A program made the translations under genes and the position numbers. A DNA stretch of 64,000 nucleotides from Collybiopsis luxurians FD-317 M1. Its lineage: Eukaryota; Basidiomycota; Agaricomycetes; Agaricales; Omphalotaceae. Numbering within the stretch: the first letter of the stretch is position 1; each line of letters opens with the position of its first letter. Of this stretch, positions 45,117 to 54,727 are shown one piece after another. The stretch spans positions 132,019 to 196,018 of the forward strand of contig KN834794.1 of the NCBI GenBank assembly GCA_000827265.1, given 5' to 3'. Under the pieces are notes generated by a model. That model worked only from the letters and a program-made list of their open reading frames with translations. It had not been told where the DNA came from and did not search any database.

Positions 45117-47958
45117 TTAGTGTTTTCCGGGGAGACCCAACTCCTCCGCGATGATAAGGAATGCTTTTTCGCTGATGGGAAGAGACCTGTAAGTGGAAGA
45201 TCACAGCAAGCTATCAAAAGGACCTTACCCGACTAAAAGGGCTGTGTTGTAAGTATTGGCACCGACGTTGCTTGGACAGATACTTAGATCTATTCCGGAA
45301 GAATAAGACAATTTATGAACGATCGTAAGGGAATAAGACCAACCTGCAACTTTGAGATTGTGGACACCGTAAACGTTCAGTCTAGAATCGACGACACCTC
45401 CTTCTGTTCGCGGCTTCATGGCACATGTACCAAGCTAAATCGACGAAATGAGTTTCAGTTGCGGCATGAGGGGAAAAAATGGAAAAGTATTACCGAGTGC
45501 CAGGTTGTTGATACTGAAAAGCGGACAAGAGGAAGTCTTATTAGCAAGCCGTACAAATATGAAAAAGCCCAGACGGGGAACTTACCTATTGTCCTCAGGA
45601 AATCATCTATCGCCTTGTCATCCTCAGCAGTATAGACGATATCGGAAGCAGAAGTGCTGACAGGGCCAGGAGCACGAGGAACAACGGATGCGGGAGTTCC
45701 CTCGATGAATTTTGGGTGGCCGGAAGCGAGTTCCCCTCTGTATGATTTCATTCGGCGAGCAAGCTCTCGACCGTGCTTGTATGCCCATCGCAAGATTGCA
45801 ATATCAGCGTAGCTGTTCGTCGAATGAGCAACACATTCACATTTTCAGATAGACGAAGGAAAGACATACTTCTCAAAGAAACGAGGGTTAAAGTTAAGTG
45901 GAGCACGGGGGTCGGTTCCAGAGCTAATGTGAGTGTAGCCGATCGCAAGTGGGTACATCTAACGAGAATGCTCCGGGTTAGTACGTACACAAGTGATGAG
46001 GAAAGGGCTTACCGAGAACGACCCGACGGAGAAAATCTTTGAGTCCTTTATTGGAGGAGCGCAGATGTTGCTGAAGAGAGGCCGGAGATTAAGAACATTC
46101 TGAGGTGAATACAAAAATTAGTTCACTCACGCAGAAATCGCACAGGTAATCACAACGGGTTTATCCGGGGCATCAGCGAAAAGTCCCTTCCAAGCAGGAC
46201 CGAATGAGGGCCCAATCTCTTTAAAGTCTTTGCTCCCAACAGGCCTCAACTTGATGCCGGCATCGATGGAGCTGTGTAGTAATAGAGGATTAGAATCGAG
46301 CCTTCAGGTCGATACGAAACTTACTTGTGCGCCAGTAATCCGGAACCATCTTTGGTCCATTGCGAGAGATGCGCTAAAGTAATCCAAGTTGTTACTTCTG
46401 GAACGATTTAAATAGATTCTTACGGGCAATCTTGACTTCATCTCCACTAAATATGTCATCCAGACTGTCAGCGTCATCGGCGGCGAGGTATGGGAAGAGG
46501 ACGAGGTTATGGTCTACTCGAGTCGTTAGCATGTGTAGTAATCAAGCGCAGGAAAATGACTGACCTTGATAATTCTCGCCAACACCCGGCAGATCCACTA
46601 ATTGTTTCACGTCAGCTGCTGCAAGATGTTGTTGCGCCCCTATACCCGATCTAGAATCTCTTTTAGCGATCTTACATGGAAGTATTGTGTTCAGCGCGTC
46701 GTTTCACCTTTCCAAAATGGCGGGGGAGCCGAATGCTCCTCCTGAAACAACGACAAGCCTGCTCGCCCGGATAATTTTAGTTTGCCTGACGGCTTCCTCG
46801 TCTGCCGCGAGATATTCAACGCCCACGGCGCGGTGATATCTGAACAGACGTAAAAAGTTATCATCCAAAACGAAGATGGCAGAAGTCAAGGAACAAATTA
46901 CTTGAATAACACACGAACGACAAGATGATTCGTCATCACATGTAAGTTTCTGTTGTCCTCCTTATTGTAAATGTAATGATGAGCAGCATCTGAGCGTTTG
47001 CCGGTCTTTTGGTCGATGTACTTGCACCACGGCTGAGAATAGAATGGGCCCAACATCAGCTACACTTTTCGGAAGGCAGTAGATCGACGTACCGAATATT
47101 GATTGACGGTTTTGAAATCGCTCGTATCGCGGCCTACAGAACGCAGCCTATCCCATCCTGCGCCAGATTCGATGAATTCTCGGCCTATGTTGGTAAAAGT
47201 ATTCCCCCTCGAGATTGCTATTGGGCCTATATATATTCGTCAACCAAAAATCTGATCTGAATACAGGAATATAAGGATATACCGTCAGTCCCATGAGTCT
47301 CTATTTTGCCTTGGCCCCCTTGATACGTTTCGAGCTACAAGTGCAGGGCACGAAATTTGAGTCGCCGGAAATGATGCATTCAGAATACAAAAAGGCTCAC
47401 TTTACGTGCAAGAGGAATAAGTTCCTTTGATCCCCAACCAGGATTTCCAAGCTTCTCCCAATCGTCGTAGTCAGAGGCAGAACCACGCGTATACATAGCG
47501 ACTGTAAAATCCATTGGATAAGTCAACGCAAGTTTTTCAATGAGCAGACACTTACAGTTGACACTGCTTCCCCCACCCACGCAGTGTCCACTAGGGACAA
47601 TGGGAGCACGTCCGCCAAGGGCCTCGCTGACCACACCTTTGTGAAGGGATAGCGCGTTTCCGGTGCCGAGGTTATGAAAGTATCGCGCTGGTTGAACGTG
47701 AGTAGCTACATTGTGCGTATGACGACCGGATTCAATGACCTAGAGGTGGATATGTGGTTGGACAGGTGAGTAAAACAAACGTGAAAGAGCTCTTACGAGA
47801 ATTTTCAAAGTGGGGTCAGCTTCTGCGAGCCTACCTGCCACTACGCAGGCGGTCGTTCCTCCTACGATGCAACCATGATTGAGCGTCGAAACGGTACAGG
47901 TGGAGAAAGACTGACCTCCAGCAAACACGACATCGTATTCTGAATTGAAAGAGTTCAT
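45117..47958 (-). CDS. GMC oxidoreductase, alcohol (methanol) oxidase type (AA3_3), copy 1
   Basis: FAD enzyme oxidising short alcohols to aldehydes with release of H2O2, often peroxisomal or extracellular in wood-decay fungi. Start at 47958 (MNSFNSEYDVVFAGG), then GGTTACVVAGRLAEADPTL completes the FAD-binding GxGxxG-type loop across an intron. Further exons: IVPSGHCVGGGSSVN and AMYTRGSASDYDDWEKLGN (GMC signature 1), RLVVVSGGAFGSPAILER (signature 2), SGIGAQQHLAAADVK, LRWAYKHGRELARRM, TTWHSLGTCAMKPR with the catalytic His, and SICPSNVGANTYNTALLVG. The C-terminus is ISEKAFLIIAEELGLPGKH, stop at 45117-45119. No break was seen. In the FAD loop Thr replaces the usual Pro (GGTTACVV versus GGGPAGCVV). 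Paralogs are at 54728-56720 (dead) and 61795 onward. Confidence 0.87.
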
Positions 47959-49192
47959 GGTCGAGATTGAAAATGTAAGTGTAACCGAGGGAAGGGTATG
48001 AGAAATAGAAGAGGTATGTTGATTGTCGACTATTCCTCCTGTGGCAAGCGAATGCGAAAGACGAGGTTAAGTGTACTGGTACAGGGTTTGGCCGCTCGTA
48101 TCTTTATACTCCCTTGATATCTGGATTCATGGAAAAACACGGAAATCTTGGCCGAAACAATCAGGAGCAGGGGAGCAATTGAGATATGATCATTGAGAGA
48201 TGACAGGGGAGAAGGAAGAAGATGGAGTAGCAGTTGTGACTCATTCTTATATCAAGGTCGCGCCAGATATAACAAATATGAGGTTTTGTATGCGCGCGAA
48301 GGCTACGGTAGTGGTGGTAGTGGTGGTGGTGATGATGCGAAAGACCTAGATAGAAGATGCAGCTAGCGGTTAGGATGTACAGGAGAGAACATACAGGGCT
48401 TTTGTTTCCAAGGTGACAAGGAACTGCCCCTGTCCTTCTCCGAAAACACAACTTTACCTAGGGGTAAGCTTTTCGTTTGAGGGTAACTACATTGGGCATA
48501 ATAAGCAACGGGAAATTAGTTGACTAATACCCCATGCACTATACTCTAATTTTCTAGCAATATGGTTCAACTTTTAAGCTTTGTGTCGACCTCGAGTGTA
48601 GTAAGTAAGATCCGAGCTTAACCCGTCAAGTGAGGGTTCATACCGTCAGGCCTGAAAGCTTGGTGCAGATCGGTTTCCAGGATGGAAGAATCGCAGTCAC
48701 CGTGTGCAGAAATGTGCCAACTAGCTTCCGCCACATTACAACCAAATAATAGCTTCCTCAGGTACCAAATCGTCGATAAGAGAGTCGAAGTTGAGACGTT
48801 GAGGCACACAGAGCGGCAAAGGCGCGAACAATCGAATTCCGCGATCACGTGCCACGCTTGCGGAATTAATTATTGTCGTGTTTCTGATAGCGATACGCCA
48901 TGCCTGCCAAATGCCTTGAGCTCTAATTACGCCGCTGAGAAGGGAGACTTTCATCCCACATTTTCTAGATTCATTCCAGCTTGATTCATTGCTATTCGGT
49001 CTGGATTAGCACGATTGAATGCGAAGAACACTAACGAATCAAAGTAGCTTGTTCCTCCTCTCGATCTTGCCCTGAGCCGGATAGGCTCAGCCGAACTACC
49101 TGTAGAAGCCTTAAAATGCCCACCGGGTCAAGCATTCTTTTCCAACTCAATCTCTTCCTGCGTCTTCATACAGTTATTTTCTCCTGAATCAG
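47959..49192. other. Divergent intergenic between alcohol oxidase and 2OG oxygenase 1
   Basis: No gene is seen. Noted: TATAAAG at 48102-48108 on the oxidase strand (about 145 bp upstream of its start); a GTGGTG/GGTGAT trinucleotide run at about 48311-48340; and the motif TCCGCGATCACGTG at 48838-48851, repeated upstream of the second oxygenase. Confidence 0.55.
48838..48851 (+). promoter_or_regulatory. Shared E-box-containing motif upstream of 2OG oxygenase 1
   Basis: TCCGCGATCACGTG lies 342 bp upstream of the start codon. The identical 14-mer lies at 50594-50607, 333 bp upstream of the paralog. CACGTG is the bHLH E-box core. Conservation at the same distance suggests a retained control site. 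Confidence 0.5.
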
Positions 49193-50445
49193 ATGTTGCA
49201 ATCGCCTTCCTGCCTTCCAATAGTCGACTTTGTTAAGTTTGAGGATGGTACCTCACAGGTATGAAAAGAGATATTAAGCTTCGTTGTTCTTTGAGAAACA
49301 TTCCATTCAATCTCCACTCAGGAAGCTCGTGAAATTGGACAGCAGCTCTTCGCTGCTTGCCGAGATATAGGCTTTGCATACCTTATCAATACAGGGATTC
49401 CGCAAGAGCTGGTTGATGGGATGTTCGACTGGGTGAGTATTACCATAAGCACCTATGACGTATGGCCTTACTCGAGAATGTTTCTCCTTTCTGTCCAGTC
49501 CGCAAAGCTGTTTGCGTTGCCAATAGACACAAAGATGAAGGCAGCACATCCTCCCGAAGGGTGGAAGGACAGGGGGTATAGCAGTGTACGCCCATCTTCT
49601 CAAAATCATGTTACCGATGGGAATGTCTGATAGTGACTTGAATAGATTGGTCGAGAACAAGTTTCGCAGATGGTCTTCGATACCGAAGAGTTGAAAGCCA
49701 TCCGTTCTGGTAAATTCCCGGACTTCAAAGAGTCTTTCGAAGTCGGCAATGAATTGTCCAAATGTATGCAGAATATCTGGATTCAAGAAGAAGATCTCCC
49801 AGGCTTCAGAGCTTATGCAGTCAACTTCTACAACATTTGCCACGAATTTCAAGTATCAAAGCTCCTTCCCGCCTTAGCCATCGGCATGGATCTTCCACAG
49901 GATTTTTTCCTGAATTACCATAAGGATGCCGAAAACAAGTTGAGGTTGTTGCACTATCCAGCGGCTCCGACCAGTGTATTTGAGAGTGGAGAAAAGGGGA
50001 GAGTTGCCGCACATACAGATTTTGGTACTGCAACGTTGCTATTCCAGGATGATTGTGGCGGGTTGGAAGTGGACAGTCCCTCGAGTCCGGGAGAGTTCAT
50101 GCCTGTTCCCCCGGTTCCGGACACTGTACTGTTTAATATTGGTGATTTTTTGATGAGGTGGTCGAATGATACTCTCAAATCTACCCTCCACCGCGTTCGT
50201 GCGCCTCCGAGGAAAGAGAGTGATAATGGTGTCACGAAGGAAAGATTTTCGATTCCCTATGTGCGTACTGTTCCATTGGTAACTTTTCCGGTTTTCATGG
50301 TCTGAACCTCGGGCAGTTCATAAGTGCCGATCGGGACAAGACTATCGAGTGTCTACCAGGATGCTTTGGGCCTGATAAGCCCAAGAAGTATGAGTCTATT
50401 AATGCAGGAGAATATATGAACATGAGGCTCAATGCGATCTATTGA
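49193..50445 (+). CDS. 2-oxoglutarate/Fe(II)-dependent oxygenase, isopenicillin-N-synthase-like, copy 1
   Basis: Non-heme iron oxygenase; substrate unknown. Five exons (49193-49258, 49322-49432, 49499-49585, 49646-50260 and 50317-50445), all joined in phase 0, give 335 residues, a normal length for this family. The N-terminal DIOX_N part shows LPIVDFVKFEDG, GFAYLINTGIP, LFALPIDTKMKA and HPPEGWKDRGYSS. The catalytic domain has AHTDFGTATLLFQDDCGGLEV (the H-x-D iron ligands), then STLHRVRAPP (distal His) and RFSIPYFISAD (2-oxoglutarate-binding Arg followed by the fold's last strand). The C-terminus is MNMRLNAIY. All catalytic residues are present. It is tandem with a near-identical copy at 50940, and both keep the same intron phases. 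Confidence 0.92.
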
Positions 50446-50939
50446 TTTTCACTTTGCTGTATTGCTGCTACAGTATGTATTTTAACGCACTCTGCAGTTA
50501 TGTATGAGATTATTTCGAGCCTTCTGCGTTGTTTCCTCGATGCTGCACATGCAATTCTAGTCTCGACCTGCCCACGAAAATTTGAAGCCGAACTCCGCGA
50601 TCACGTGTATTCGCTAATATATTCCCGCGAGATATATATATTCATGACGTATGCGCGTTTCTTCTCTCGACTAACAGCTCATATAATAATACACGTATCC
50701 TCTTGTCCGTGTCTCGTTTTGAGCCAAAATTACTTGGTTAGGACCGTCAAACTAATTGAAATCCAGCAGATTCATTTCTTTAATTTATTGCTGTTCGGTC
50801 TCGAAGAAAGAGCAGCTTTCCCTGCGCCGAATGGGATCAGCCGTACGACTTCCCAAGCCTTTAAACGCTGACGAATCAGGTGGCTTCTCCCGTTTCACCT
50901 TTTGGCATCTGCCTCTACAGCGATCTTTTCTCGAGAAAG
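50446..50939. promoter_or_regulatory. Upstream region of 2OG oxygenase 2 with TCCGCGATCACGTG at 50594-50607
   Basis: Intergenic spacer between the tandem oxygenases. It keeps the 14-bp motif and a second matching block (GCTGTTCGGTCT at about 50789-50800, against GCTATTCGGTCT near 48990) from the upstream region of copy 1, showing that the promoter was duplicated with the gene. Confidence 0.5.
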
Positions 50940-52181
50940 ATGGTTCAATTGCTTTCCTCTCTTCCTACAATTGACTTTGCCAGGTTTGGTGATGGTTCTT
51001 CGGAGGTACAGGAGTGAAACATTAATGATTCTCGAAAAGTACTGAAAGTCACCTTAGGAAGCTCGCAAAATTGGACAGCAACTCTTTACAGCTTGTCGAG
51101 ATGTAGGTTTTGCATACCTCATCAACACTGGAATCCCGCAGGGGCAAGTCGATGGGATGTTCAACTGGGTAAGTGTGGCTGTAGAATTTTACACGAGATC
51201 GTATCACTCACTCAATGTTTTTTCTTCCAGTCAGCAAAATTGTTTGCTCTGCCGATAGAAACCAAGATGAAAGCGCCACATCCTCCAGAAGGATGGAAGC
51301 ACAGGGGGTACAGTGGCGTATGTCCATCATTTGAGACTCAGGCCCATTCGCTGAAACATTTGATCACAACTTTAAATATAGATTGGTCGGGAGCAAGTCT
51401 CACAAATGGTCTTCGATACCGAAGAGTTGAAAGCCATCCGTTACGGCAAATTCCCAGACTTCAAAGAGTCTTTCGAAATCGGCAATGAATCTTCCAAGCG
51501 TGTTCAGAATATTTGGATTCCAGAAGACAATTTTCCCGGATTTAGGACTTATGCGGTCAACTTTTACAATATTTGCCGCGAATTTCAGGTATCGAAACTC
51601 CTTCCTGCTTTGGCTATTGGGATGGATCTTCCATTCGACTTTTTCCTTCGTTATCATGAAGACGCCGAGAACCAATTGAGGTTGCTGCATTATCCAGAGG
51701 CTCCAACCGATGTATTTGAAAGTGGGGAGAAAGGGAGAATTGGCGCGCATACAGATTTTGGTACCGCAACGTTGTTGTTCCAGGATGATTGTGGTGGGTT
51801 GGAAGTAGACAGTCCTTCGGATCCGGGAGTGTTCATGCCTGTTCCACCGGTTCCGGGCACAGTATTGTTTAACATTGGCGATTTTCTGATGCGGTGGTCG
51901 AATGATACTCTGAAATCCACTCTCCACCGTGTTCGTGCGCCTCCGAGGAAGGAGAGTGATAATGGTGTTACGAAGGAAAGATTTTCGATTCCCTATGTGC
52001 GTATTGGTCTTTTCATAATTCTTCCTAGTGCTATAGCCTGACGCTCGAGCAGTTCATGGGTGCCGATCGGGACAAGACTATTGAGTGTCTGCCAGGATGT
52101 TTTGGGCCTGATAAGCCGAAGAAGTACGAGCCCATCAATGCAGGAGAATATGTGGAGATGAGACTCAATGCGACCTATTGA
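50940..52181 (+). CDS. 2-oxoglutarate/Fe(II)-dependent oxygenase, isopenicillin-N-synthase-like, copy 2
   Basis: Tandem paralog of copy 1 with the same five-exon plan (50940-51005, 51058-51168, 51231-51317, 51382-51996 and 52053-52181); each exon has exactly the same length as its partner. Start MVQLLSSLPTIDFARFGDG. The catalytic core shows AHTDFGTATLLFQDDCGGLEV, STLHRVRAPP and RFSIPYFMGAD. Differences are mostly conservative (for example FNW for FDW, and FDFFLRYHED for QDFFLNYHKD), consistent with a duplication under purifying selection. Both copies are intact, so the pair may differ in expression or substrate. The TIM-barrel gene downstream starts 433 bp later in the same direction. Confidence 0.92.
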
Positions 52182-52614
52182 TTTAGACACGAGGATGAAC
52201 TCTCGGGTCTAATAGCCTTTGACATAGGTATCATCATTGGAAATACTGCGTCCCCGAAATTCTGAATATTATAAGTCAACATGATTTCCTTTGTGACTGA
52301 CTCTCCAAAGTTTTACGCTACGCACTCTTCTACGATTGGAAGACACCCGGAACTGCATGAACCACCTAGCTTATCTCGGCGCATGCATCATTCTTTTTTT
52401 GCCAAATGGATTTTTGAGGTTTTCCCCTACTTTGGCAGATCTCACTCTACGTTTCTGTTTTAAGCGCCCAATCGGGGGTCCTGGAGTAATAATACCGTCA
52501 TTTTTACGTCGTCTTATTGGTGTAATGAGAGACGTCACAACATCGACAGTAGCCATACTACTCAGCGCAGAGCAATCATTTCTGCTTTCTTACCTCGATC
52601 TCAAACAGTCAAAT
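52182..52614. other. Intergenic; possible 5' leader of the TIM-barrel gene
   Basis: An in-frame open stretch continues upstream from 52615 to 52336, but the encoded residues are hydrophobic and Arg-rich without resemblance to the family N-terminus, so I treat it as leader or spacer. Confidence 0.45.
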
Positions 52615-53634
52615 ATGCCCCTCAAATACGACGGCCACGATATTCCGACATGCTTTGCAACCTGCAGCATCGGCTTCAATGAATCGCACACTCTACCCCT
52701 CAAGCTAAAAGCCCTCGCAGACGCAGGGTTCGGCGCCATCGAGCTGTCCATGCCTGACATCTTGGCTTATGGCAAGATGTTGCACGGCCGGGAACCAGGC
52801 TCGAAAGATTTTGACACACTCGTGGAGATCGGGAAGCAGATTCGAACCCAAACTACCGAGTATGGCTTGAAGATCGTGATGCTTCAGCCTTTTGCTAATT
52901 TCGAAGGATGGCCAAAGGGAAGTGATGAGAGGCGGGATGCTTTTGAGCGGGCAAAGGGTTGGATGAGGATTATGGAGGCGGTGGGGACGGATATGCTCCA
53001 GGTTGGCTCGTCAGATGCGCCTGGAATCTCCTCTTCGTTTGATGACCTGGCGAGTGACTTGGCAGAGCTTGCGGACCTCTGTGCGGAGAAGGGATTCCGG
53101 ATCGCATACGAGAACTGGTGTTGGGCGACTCGTGCGCCCAATTGGAAGGACGTCTGGGAGATCGTCAAGAAGGCGGACCGAGCGAATTTGGGGTTGTGTT
53201 TAGATACGTTTCAGAGTGCAGGAGGAGAATGGGGCGATCCTACGACCAAGTCGGGGGTTATAGAGGGTATCACGAAATCAGAATTGGATACGAGGTGGAA
53301 CGAAAGTTTGACAGAGCTTTCGAACACAATTCCGGCGGAGAAGATATTCATTTTGCAGATTTCGGATGCGTACAAGGTCGTTCCTCCTCTCGAGACAAAA
53401 GTCAATGAAGAAGGTCTGCGTCCTCGAGGACAATGGAGTCATGATTATCGGCCGCTTCCTTATGACGGAGGATACCTTCCGGTGAGAGATTTCTTGGAAG
53501 CTGTTCTCGATACGGGATTCCGTGGATACCTGTCTGTTGAGGTATTTGATGCCAAGGGACAGGAGAGATACGCAGCCATGGGGGACTATGCGCAGAAGGC
53601 TATGGAATCATTACAGAAGCTTCTTCAATCTTAA
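52615..53634 (+). CDS. Xylose-isomerase-like TIM-barrel protein (AP endonuclease 2 / 3-dehydroshikimate dehydratase-like)
   Basis: Single-exon gene of 339 residues. The start at 52615 (MPLKYDGHDIPTCFATCSIG) fits the family start; earlier in-frame ATGs add an unrelated 93 residues. The barrel's metal-site strands can be followed: GAIELSMPD, KIVMLQPFANFEGW, MLQVGSSDAP, FRIAYENWCWATRAPNWKD (Glu ligand), LGLCLDTFQSAGGEWGDP (Asp ligand), IFILQISDAYK and YLSVEVFDAKGQ (final Glu). The EGWP and ENWCWA elements resemble fungal 3-dehydroshikimate dehydratase-like proteins of quinate catabolism. The same fold also covers sugar-phosphate epimerases, so the exact reaction is open. Product probably cytosolic. 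No neighbouring quinate or shikimate genes are present. Confidence 0.83.
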   Translation: MPLKYDGHDIPTCFATCSIGFNESHTLPLKLKALADAGFGAIELSMPDILAYGKMLHGREPGSKDFDTLVEIGKQIRTQTTEYGLKIVMLQPFANFEGWPKGSDERRDAFERAKGWMRIMEAVGTDMLQVGSSDAPGISSSFDDLASDLAELADLCAEKGFRIAYENWCWATRAPNWKDVWEIVKKADRANLGLCLDTFQSAGGEWGDPTTKSGVIEGITKSELDTRWNESLTELSNTIPAEKIFILQISDAYKVVPPLETKVNEEGLRPRGQWSHDYRPLPYDGGYLPVRDFLEAVLDTGFRGYLSVEVFDAKGQERYAAMGDYAQKAMESLQKLLQS

Positions 53635-53821
53635 CTGATGGATAAATGGTCTGTTTAATACCAACTGTACCTTTATTATTATGCCAGATTGTCCGTAGAG
53701 TAACACAAGAGAATATTTAACGCGTCGCGTGTGCTAGTGTACTATACGCGTTCAAGGTCATGTGACTGTGGAAACATCCTACCAAAAGGATTTTCAACTG
53801 TCTTGACCACCGACGCCCACG

Positions 53822-54222
53822 ATGTCCAGCTCTCGAGACCGAGTCGAAGACACATACGAACGTCAGAATGACCAGCGGTTGGATGAGCTACATTCAAAGA
53901 TACGGACACTGCGAGGAGTATGTGTATTCTGGCATTCAACGAAGCTATTCATTGACCAGCACTTATTCAGATAACGACTGACATCCACGACGACGTTGAA
54001 CGTCAAAATCTCATACTTGACGACACGGGGAATACCTTTACTTCTTTTGCGAACTCCCTGACGCAGACCTCGAAAAGAGCAGCTCATGCCTTTGGGCTTA
54101 CCTCTGGCGGTGTCAAAAGCTGGCGCGTGGCAATGTATGTTATTGGGGCCTTTTTGGCGTTGTGGATTACGGGTAAAATTTGGTGGTGGTGGAGCGGAAG
54201 TAGCGAAGACGTGACGCCATAG
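53822..54222 (+). CDS. BET1: Bet1-type Qc-SNARE (ER-Golgi transport)
   Basis: Tail-anchored SNARE for vesicle fusion between ER and Golgi. Two exons (53822-53917 and 53971-54222, phase 0) give 115 residues, the normal size of Bet1-type proteins. The N-terminus MSSSRDRVEDTYERQNDQRL leads into the SNARE helix: LDELHSKIRTLRG, then ITTDIHDDVERQNLILDDTG and SFANSLTQTSKRAAHAFGL. A single C-terminal helix (VAMYVIGAFLALWITGKIWWWW) anchors it, followed by a short tail GSSEDVTP. The intron falls within the SNARE motif. It is a housekeeping gene unrelated to its neighbours. The Trp cluster after the anchor is a little unusual but does not affect the call. Confidence 0.88.
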
Positions 54223-54727
54223 TGAAAGGGTCTTTGCTATATAGGGTGTTTGGAGGTTGGGGAAGGTATGCACGTTGCATCTTTGTCTTATATGAACTTT
54301 AACCGACACGGATCTTGACTAGGGATTTATGTGTATCATTATTATCTTATGGACTCACTGGATGTTCTGGCAGCATATTCGTTTCTATCTACTTAGATTC
54401 CGACGCTTTCCTTATCTCAAACTGAACGGTTCTCCTAAGGCAGCACGGAAGCATCCGTAGAATTCAGAACCTGTAGATTCTCTAGAGGTACCTCAGGTAC
54501 CCGGATCCTGTATCTTGCAATTTTGTCGGTGCGGAAGACCGAGATAGCCTCCTTTCCGATGGACAGATAATCCCCTTCTGTTGGCGAAAACACGACATGG
54601 GAATGAGGACGATGGAAAGGGAAATGAAATCTGCTTCCTCGACGGAGCGTGCTACCGGTAATGTGATGGTGTACAGATTACTACTAAAAAGGTACAGTTT
54701 CCATTCAGACCGCGGTATGTTTGCGCT
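54223..54727. other. Intergenic; duplicated 3' flank of the alcohol oxidase copies
   Basis: About 54430-54727 aligns with 60130-60177 plus 61388-61625, that is, with the flank of GMC copy 3 minus the transposon that sits there. Shared blocks are CTCCTAAGGCAGC, GAAGCATCCGTAG, TCTTGCAATT.TGTCGGT and CGGTATGTTTGCG. No gene is seen. Confidence 0.65.

Noticed and set aside
48161..48451. Minus-strand frame with a His-rich run resembling a metal-binding protein
   Set aside because: The His run is only the antisense reading of a GTGGTG/GGTGAT microsatellite, and there is no domain or splice partner.
52336..52614. N-terminal extension of the TIM-barrel protein, possibly a targeting peptide
   Set aside because: The extra 93 residues do not resemble the family or a clean signal or transit peptide, and the ATG at 52615 starts exactly where family similarity begins.
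49193..53634. Secondary-metabolite cluster built from two isopenicillin-N-synthase-like oxygenases and the TIM-barrel gene
   Set aside because: No backbone enzyme (NRPS, PKS, terpene synthase), transporter or cluster regulator nearby. The oxygenase fold is shared by many primary-metabolism enzymes.
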